From positions 337,714 to 401,713 of the forward strand of contig JAMPFF010000001.1 in assembly GCA_023664605.1 (NCBI GenBank): 64,000 nt of DNA. The letters run 5' to 3'. Under the pieces are notes generated by a model. It saw only the letters and a list, made by a program, of their open reading frames with translations, had not been told where the DNA came from and ran no database searches. This document shows, in pieces, positions 59,623 through 64,000 of the stretch. This DNA is from Clostridium sp. (GTDB taxonomy: Bacteria > Bacillota > Clostridia > Lachnospirales > Lachnospiraceae). A program made the translations under genes and the position numbers. Position 1 is the first letter of the stretch. Every line of letters starts with the position of its first letter.

Positions 59623-60306
59623 TTGAAGAATATGATTAAGAAGAATCAGGTAATGATTACGGCCCTGGCAATTATGATTGCAGTGGCGGGATACCTGAAT
59701 TTCGCAGGAACAAAAGTGACGGATGAAGAAATTATGACAGTGAACGGGGAGATAGCGACGGATGATTTGGGGAATCTGACGCTTGCGGAGGAAGATATTG
59801 ACTATAGCGCGCTTCTGGATATATCAGATGAGGATATGGAACAGGCCGCGGCGGATATACCGAGTTTGGACAGCGATATAGAAGTAACGAGTACGGATAT
59901 GCTGGCCGAAGAGGACGTACCGGGAGAAGCGGTTTTTACGACGGCGACAGGCGTATCGGCATTGTCAAATGCCAAATTGCAGAAAGAGCAGACAAGAGCG
60001 CAGAATAAGGAAACGCTCTTAGAGATTATCAATAACGCCAATATCAGCGAAACGCAGAAACAGGAAGCCGTAAGCAGCATGATTTCGATGACGGATATTG
60101 CGGAAAAAGAGACGGCAGCGGAGATTCTGCTTGAAGCAAAAGGTTTTTCGGACGCCATTGTCAGCATTGACGGCGACAGTGTGGATGTGGTAGTGAATAC
60201 GGAAGAATTGACGGAGGCGCAGCGTGCGCAGATAGAGGATATCGTTATCCGTAAGACGGGCGTGAGCGCGGATGCCATCATTATCAGTACGGTCAGCGCA
60301 AATTAG
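59623..60306 (+). CDS. spoIIIAH: Stage III sporulation protein AH
   Basis: This protein of 227 residues has an N-terminal helix (NQVMITALAIMIAVAGYLNF), an acidic linker and the YscJ-like domain that binds SpoIIQ in the forespore: TRAQNKETLLEIINNANISE, KQEAVSSMISMTDIAEKETA and AILLEAKGFSDAIVSI-like text. The start is TTG 59623 with GGGGAG six bases upstream. It ends the operon. Confidence 0.95.
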   Translation: MKNMIKKNQVMITALAIMIAVAGYLNFAGTKVTDEEIMTVNGEIATDDLGNLTLAEEDIDYSALLDISDEDMEQAAADIPSLDSDIEVTSTDMLAEEDVPGEAVFTTATGVSALSNAKLQKEQTRAQNKETLLEIINNANISETQKQEAVSSMISMTDIAEKETAAEILLEAKGFSDAIVSIDGDSVDVVVNTEELTEAQRAQIEDIVIRKTGVSADAIIISTVSAN

Positions 60307-60341
60307 ATGCACAAGTTGTAAATTCCGTGATATAATAAAAA

Positions 60342-60413
60342 ACGCAAGCTTATCAGCTAGCATTACGCAAGCCTATCGGCTTGCGTTGCAAGAATTGCTT
60401 TGCAATTCTCGCG
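60342..60413 (+). repeat. Hairpin element copy D: two 23-bp palindromic units plus terminal hairpin
   Basis: Units start at 60342 (degenerate) and 60365 (ACGCAAGCC-TATC-GGCTTGCGT, a perfect 9-bp stem). They are followed by GCAA, hairpin GAATTGC/GCAATTC and TCGCG. The element begins just after TATAATAAA, as does copy B. It forms the leader of deoB. Confidence 0.85.
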
Positions 60414-60455
60414 TGGAACTGTGGCGGATTGAAATATAACATTTGGAGGCAAAAG

Positions 60456-61616
60456 ATGAAGAGAGTATTTCTGATTGTATTAGATAGTTTTGGGATTGGG
60501 GAGATGGAAGATGCGGCGGACTATGGCGATAAGGGAACAAATACCCTGCGCTCCGTGTCTTCCAGTTCCTATTTTCACATGCCGAATATGGGCAAAATGG
60601 GGCTTTTTAATTTGGACGGTGTGGACTGCGGCACAAAAGAAGATTATTTCACGGCGATGATTGCCCGCATGAAAGAGGCCTCAAAAGGAAAAGATACGAC
60701 CATAGGACATTGGGAGATAGCCGGTGTTTTATCAAAAAAACCGCTGCCTACCTATCCGAATGGTTTTCCGGATGAGGTATTGGATGCGTTTAGTGCAAAA
60801 ACCGGCAGAGGCGTATTATGCAACAAGCCGTATTCCGGTACGGAGGTCATTAAAGACTATGGAGAGGAACATATCAGGACGGGCAAGCTGATTGTCTATA
60901 CATCCGCAGACAGCGTTTTTCAGATTGCGGCGCATGAGGATGTGGTTCCGGTAGCGCAGCTATATGAGTACTGCCGGATGGCAAGAGAGATTTTACAGGG
61001 TAAGCACGGAGTTGGCAGAGTCATTGCAAGGCCTTTTATTGGTGAAGAAGGAAATTATACGAGGACTCCCAGGCGGCATGATTTTTCATTACAGCCGCCG
61101 GCGGTTACCATGTTAGACCAGTTGTGCGCTGCCGGGAGAGATGTGATTGCCATCGGCAAAATCCAGGATATTTTTGCGGGCAAGGGAATCACGGAATTTA
61201 CTTATACAAAGGGTAATGAAGAGGGAATTGAGAAGACGCTTGCCTATATGGAAAAGGATTTCGAGGGGCTTTGCTTTGTCAATCTTGTGGATTATGATAT
61301 GTTATATGGACATCGGAACGATATTGACGGCTATGCCAAGGCGCTTTCCTACTTTGATGCGAAGCTGCCGGAAATTTGCGGGAAATTAAGAACAGGTGAT
61401 ATTTTAATGCTTACGGCGGACCATGGCTGCGATCCCGGGTATACGGTTTCCACCGACCATTCCAGGGAATATACGCCCTTTATCATGTATGGAAAGGGAA
61501 TCATTCCGAAAAATCTGGGAACCAGAGAGACATTTGCGGATATCGGCGCTACGGTGCTTGATTATTTTGGAATAAAACCGGAGTTTTCCGGAACATCGAT
61601 GCTTTATGGAGGATAA
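60456..61616 (+). CDS. deoB: Phosphopentomutase
   Basis: This 386-residue enzyme interconverts ribose-1-phosphate and ribose-5-phosphate (and the deoxy forms) in nucleoside salvage. The alkaline-phosphatase fold has metal ligands in VLDSFGIGE at the start and in TADHGCDP and STDHSREYTP; the phospho-acceptor Thr lies in GKDTTIGHWE. TGGAGG precedes ATG 60456; the frame extends upstream to 60381 without a ribosome binding site. No other deo gene is nearby. Confidence 0.96.
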   Translation: MKRVFLIVLDSFGIGEMEDAADYGDKGTNTLRSVSSSSYFHMPNMGKMGLFNLDGVDCGTKEDYFTAMIARMKEASKGKDTTIGHWEIAGVLSKKPLPTYPNGFPDEVLDAFSAKTGRGVLCNKPYSGTEVIKDYGEEHIRTGKLIVYTSADSVFQIAAHEDVVPVAQLYEYCRMAREILQGKHGVGRVIARPFIGEEGNYTRTPRRHDFSLQPPAVTMLDQLCAAGRDVIAIGKIQDIFAGKGITEFTYTKGNEEGIEKTLAYMEKDFEGLCFVNLVDYDMLYGHRNDIDGYAKALSYFDAKLPEICGKLRTGDILMLTADHGCDPGYTVSTDHSREYTPFIMYGKGIIPKNLGTRETFADIGATVLDYFGIKPEFSGTSMLYGG

Positions 61617-61620
61617 GAAC

Positions 61621-63213
61621 GTGGGCAATTATGCAGACGAAATTAACAAAAGAAGGACATTTGCGATTATTTCACATCCGGACGCGGGAAAAACAACGTT
61701 GACGGAGAAATTTCTCTTATATGGCGGCGCGATTAATCTGGCGGGCAGCGTCAAAGGGAAAGCGACCGCGAGACATGCGGTTTCCGACTGGATGGAAATT
61801 GAGAAAGAAAGAGGTATTTCCGTTACTTCCTCCGTTTTACAGTTCCAGTACGGCGGTTTCTGCATCAATATACTGGATACGCCGGGGCATCAGGACTTTT
61901 CGGAAGATACGTACCGTACGTTGATGGCGGCCGATTCGGCGGTCATGGTAATCGACGCCTCAAAGGGCGTGGAGGCGCAGACAAGAAAGCTGTTTAAGGT
62001 CTGTGTGATGCGAAAAATTCCGATTTTTACGTTTATCAATAAAATGGACAGGGATGCCAACGATACATTTGAACTTCTGGATGAAATTGAGAAAGAACTG
62101 GGAATTGCGACGTGTCCGATTAACTGGCCGATTGGCTCCGGTAAAGATTTTAAGGGAGTCTATGACAGAGAAAATCAATGTGTTGTCACATATTCCGATA
62201 CGGAAAAGGGAACAAAGGAAGGACATGCAACACAGATTCCGCTTGCCAATAAGGACGAGTTGCTTACTCATATCGGGGAAGCTTTTCATACGCAGCTTAC
62301 GGATGAGATTGATTTATTGGACGGCGCCAGCGCGGAATATGACTTGGACAGGATTCGCGCCGGTGAACTGACGCCGGTTTTTTTCGGTTCCGCTCTGACG
62401 AATTTTGGCGTGGAGATTTTTTTACAGCATTTTTTAAAGATGACAACGACGCCGCTGCCGCGTAAAGCGGATACCGGACTGATCGACCCCGTAGAAAATG
62501 AGTTTTCGGCGTTTGTTTTTAAGATTCAGGCCAATATGAATAAGGCGCACAGGGACAGGGTCGCTTTTATGCGTATCTGCTCCGGTAAATATGAGGCAAG
62601 CATGGAGGTAAAACATGTACAGGGCGGCAAGGTGATGAGGCTTTCCCAGCCGCAGCAGATTATGGCGGATGAGCGTAAAATATTAAGCGAGGCCTATGCC
62701 GGTGATATTATCGGCGTATTTGACCCGGGGATTTTTTCTATTGGCGATACTTTATGTATGCCGAAAGAACAGTTTCAGTATGAGGGCATTCCGACATTTG
62801 CGCCGGAGCATTTTGCAAGAGTGCGCCAGCTTGACACGATGAAGAGGAAGCAGTTTGTCAAGGGCATTACGCAGATTGCGCAGGAGGGCGCCATTCAGAT
62901 ATTCCAGGAATTTAATACGGGAATGGAAGAGATTATAGTGGGCGTGGTCGGCGTTTTGCAGTTCGATGTATTAAAGTATCGGCTGGAAAATGAATATAAC
63001 GTAGAAATCCGTTTGGATAATCTTCCTTATGAGCATATCCGCTGGATAGAGAATAAGGAGATTGACTTAGACGCTTTGACAGGCACGTCGGATATGAAAA
63101 AAATCAAGGATTTAAAAGGAAATCCACTGTTACTATTTGTGAATCAATGGAGTATTAAGATGACAGAGGACAGAAACAGCGGTTTAGTGCTTTCCGAGTT
63201 TGGCAGAAATTAG
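61621..63213 (+). CDS. prfC: Peptide chain release factor 3
   Basis: This translational GTPase of 530 residues recycles RF1/RF2. G1 is SHPDAGKTT (18-26), G3 is DTPGHQDF and G4 is NKMD. The start is taken as GTG 61621, with GGAGG eight bases upstream; ATG 61606 has no site. The Shine-Dalgarno lies in the last codons of deoB, so the two are coupled. Confidence 0.95.
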   Translation: MGNYADEINKRRTFAIISHPDAGKTTLTEKFLLYGGAINLAGSVKGKATARHAVSDWMEIEKERGISVTSSVLQFQYGGFCINILDTPGHQDFSEDTYRTLMAADSAVMVIDASKGVEAQTRKLFKVCVMRKIPIFTFINKMDRDANDTFELLDEIEKELGIATCPINWPIGSGKDFKGVYDRENQCVVTYSDTEKGTKEGHATQIPLANKDELLTHIGEAFHTQLTDEIDLLDGASAEYDLDRIRAGELTPVFFGSALTNFGVEIFLQHFLKMTTTPLPRKADTGLIDPVENEFSAFVFKIQANMNKAHRDRVAFMRICSGKYEASMEVKHVQGGKVMRLSQPQQIMADERKILSEAYAGDIIGVFDPGIFSIGDTLCMPKEQFQYEGIPTFAPEHFARVRQLDTMKRKQFVKGITQIAQEGAIQIFQEFNTGMEEIIVGVVGVLQFDVLKYRLENEYNVEIRLDNLPYEHIRWIENKEIDLDALTGTSDMKKIKDLKGNPLLLFVNQWSIKMTEDRNSGLVLSEFGRN

Positions 63214-63254
63214 ACGGCAGTCGGAGCTGGAGCGCTCTGTCAGAGGGAGACGGT

Positions 63255-64000
63255 ATGAAAAAAACAGTTCTTTTATTGAAAGTTATTTTCATAGGCATTC
63301 TGACAGCGGCTCTCATCAATCTGCCGGCGGTGACGGACTATGTGAAAGATAAAGCAGAAGCCGGAAGCGGACAGGTGAAAAATCCGGGAATAGAAGAGCA
63401 GGCTGTAGAAGTGCAGGCCATAGAAGAGCAGATGGTGATTCTAAATGAAGAACCGGACGCTGTTTCCGAGCAGAAAATAGACAAAAAGCTTCTTTTGCAG
63501 GAGGAACAAAAGGATTCCTATGCTTATCAGCAGTTGTCCGAAAGGGAGCAGACGGTTTATATCGAGATATTGTGGGCGCTTTCGGAATTTCAGGATAATG
63601 TGACGCTTTCGAGCATGGACGAAGAGGAAATCGCCCATATTTTTCAATGCGTTCTAAACGATCATCCGGAGATATTCTATGTGGACGGCTATACCTATAC
63701 GCGTTATACATTGGGAGAGATGTTAAGAAAAATTACCTTTACCGGCAATTATAAGTTAAGCAGGGAAGAAATCGCCAAAAGGCAGACGCAGATAGACGGG
63801 TATGTGGATGTTTGTCTGAACGGGCTGGCGTCGGATGCGGATGAATACGAAACCGTAAAATATGTCTATGAATATATCATCAATCATACGGAATATGACG
63901 CGTCGGCACAGGATAGCCAGAATATCTGCTCCGTATTTCTGGACGGTAAGTCGGTCTGCCAGGGGTATGCAAAAGCGACACAGTATTTATTAAAGCAGGC
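63255..64000 (+). CDS. Secreted transglutaminase-like protein (3' truncated by window)
   Basis: The 248 visible residues begin with a signal-anchor (TVLLLKVIFIGILTAALINL), then a Glu/Gln-rich linker to about residue 80. A domain with ILWALSEFQDNV and HPEIFYVDGYTYTRY leads into a transglutaminase-like core: EYIINHTEYD and VCQGYAKA, where Cys235 would be the nucleophile. The His and Asp of the triad lie beyond the window. GAGGGAG precedes the ATG. Confidence 0.85.
   Translation, partial: MKKTVLLLKVIFIGILTAALINLPAVTDYVKDKAEAGSGQVKNPGIEEQAVEVQAIEEQMVILNEEPDAVSEQKIDKKLLLQEEQKDSYAYQQLSEREQTVYIEILWALSEFQDNVTLSSMDEEEIAHIFQCVLNDHPEIFYVDGYTYTRYTLGEMLRKITFTGNYKLSREEIAKRQTQIDGYVDVCLNGLASDADEYETVKYVYEYIINHTEYDASAQDSQNICSVFLDGKSVCQGYAKATQYLLKQ

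Noticed and set aside
1-64000. Insertion sequences, integrases, prophage genes or a replication origin
   Set aside because: No transposase, integrase, phage structural gene or DnaA-box cluster was recognised anywhere in the window.

Overview
The window looks like a chromosomal segment of a spore-forming, motile Gram-positive anaerobe of the class Clostridia, most likely family Lachnospiraceae. The reasons are the gene order dgt-dnaG-rpoD-trmK-nucleoside kinase-rnpB, a complete spoIIIAA-AH operon, a T-box leader, TagF-type transferases, AGGAGG ribosome binding sites and many DUFs that I associate with this family. This assignment rests on remembered gene order and families; no search was run.

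Layout. (1) 1-970: the end of a small, possibly toxin-antitoxin, pair (short ORF plus GNAT acetyltransferase), a coding remnant and a terminator. (2) 1.0-14.2 kb: a long surface-polymer operon of the teichoic-acid type, starting from a clear promoter. It has an IspD/TarI-like cytidylyltransferase, three CDP-glycerol glycerophosphotransferase paralogues, an SDR sugar dehydratase/epimerase, a membrane O-acyltransferase, a TagGH-like ABC exporter and three family-2 glycosyltransferases. A convergent glycosyltransferase closes it. Homopolymer tracts (G9, C8, G9) sit inside three of these genes; the second transferase is out of frame at its G9 tract, so the locus looks phase variable. (3) 14.3-17.9 kb: three small regulatory-looking genes, a secreted Ser-rich protein and a GT-C-like membrane protein. 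(4) 18-25.5 kb: an MCP, tRNA-Leu, a GerMN lipoprotein, a DUF4125 protein, a condensation-fold acyltransferase module and dgt. (5) 25.6-31.4 kb: dnaG, rpoD, trmK, a nucleoside kinase and rnpB. (6) 31.5-36 kb: a trypsin-like protease, an unknown membrane protein, and an MBOAT/SGNH acylation pair whose MBOAT gene carries one in-frame stop codon. (7) 36-46.5 kb: aldose epimerase, two ABC systems (one fused to a CPBP protease), a His-rich CobW-type metallochaperone with a partner, a small HTH regulator behind two terminators and a G8 tract, an S4 protein and a DUF1113 membrane protein. (8) 46.5-53.4 kb: a PHP phosphoesterase, a tryptophan-type T-box with a TrpX-type ABC importer, a glycoside hydrolase and a CheY-like protein behind a structured leader. 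(9) 53.4-64 kb: rarA, spoIIIAA-AH from a sigma-E-like promoter, deoB, prfC and a truncated transglutaminase-like protein.

The most interesting signals are not conventional genes. First, there is a set of homopolymeric G/C contingency tracts; three are G8-G9 runs followed directly by TAAA. Second, four intergenic elements share one architecture: one or more short hairpins, then GCRA-hairpin-TCGCG. One copy holds five tandem 23-bp palindromic units. Third, a 15-bp inverted repeat (GCTATTnAAAATAGC) lies at both the polymer-operon promoter and the secreted-protein promoter 14 kb away. Fourth, a compact structured leader containing GACGCAAAGC, resembling a c-di-GMP-I (GEMM) aptamer core, precedes a single-domain response regulator.
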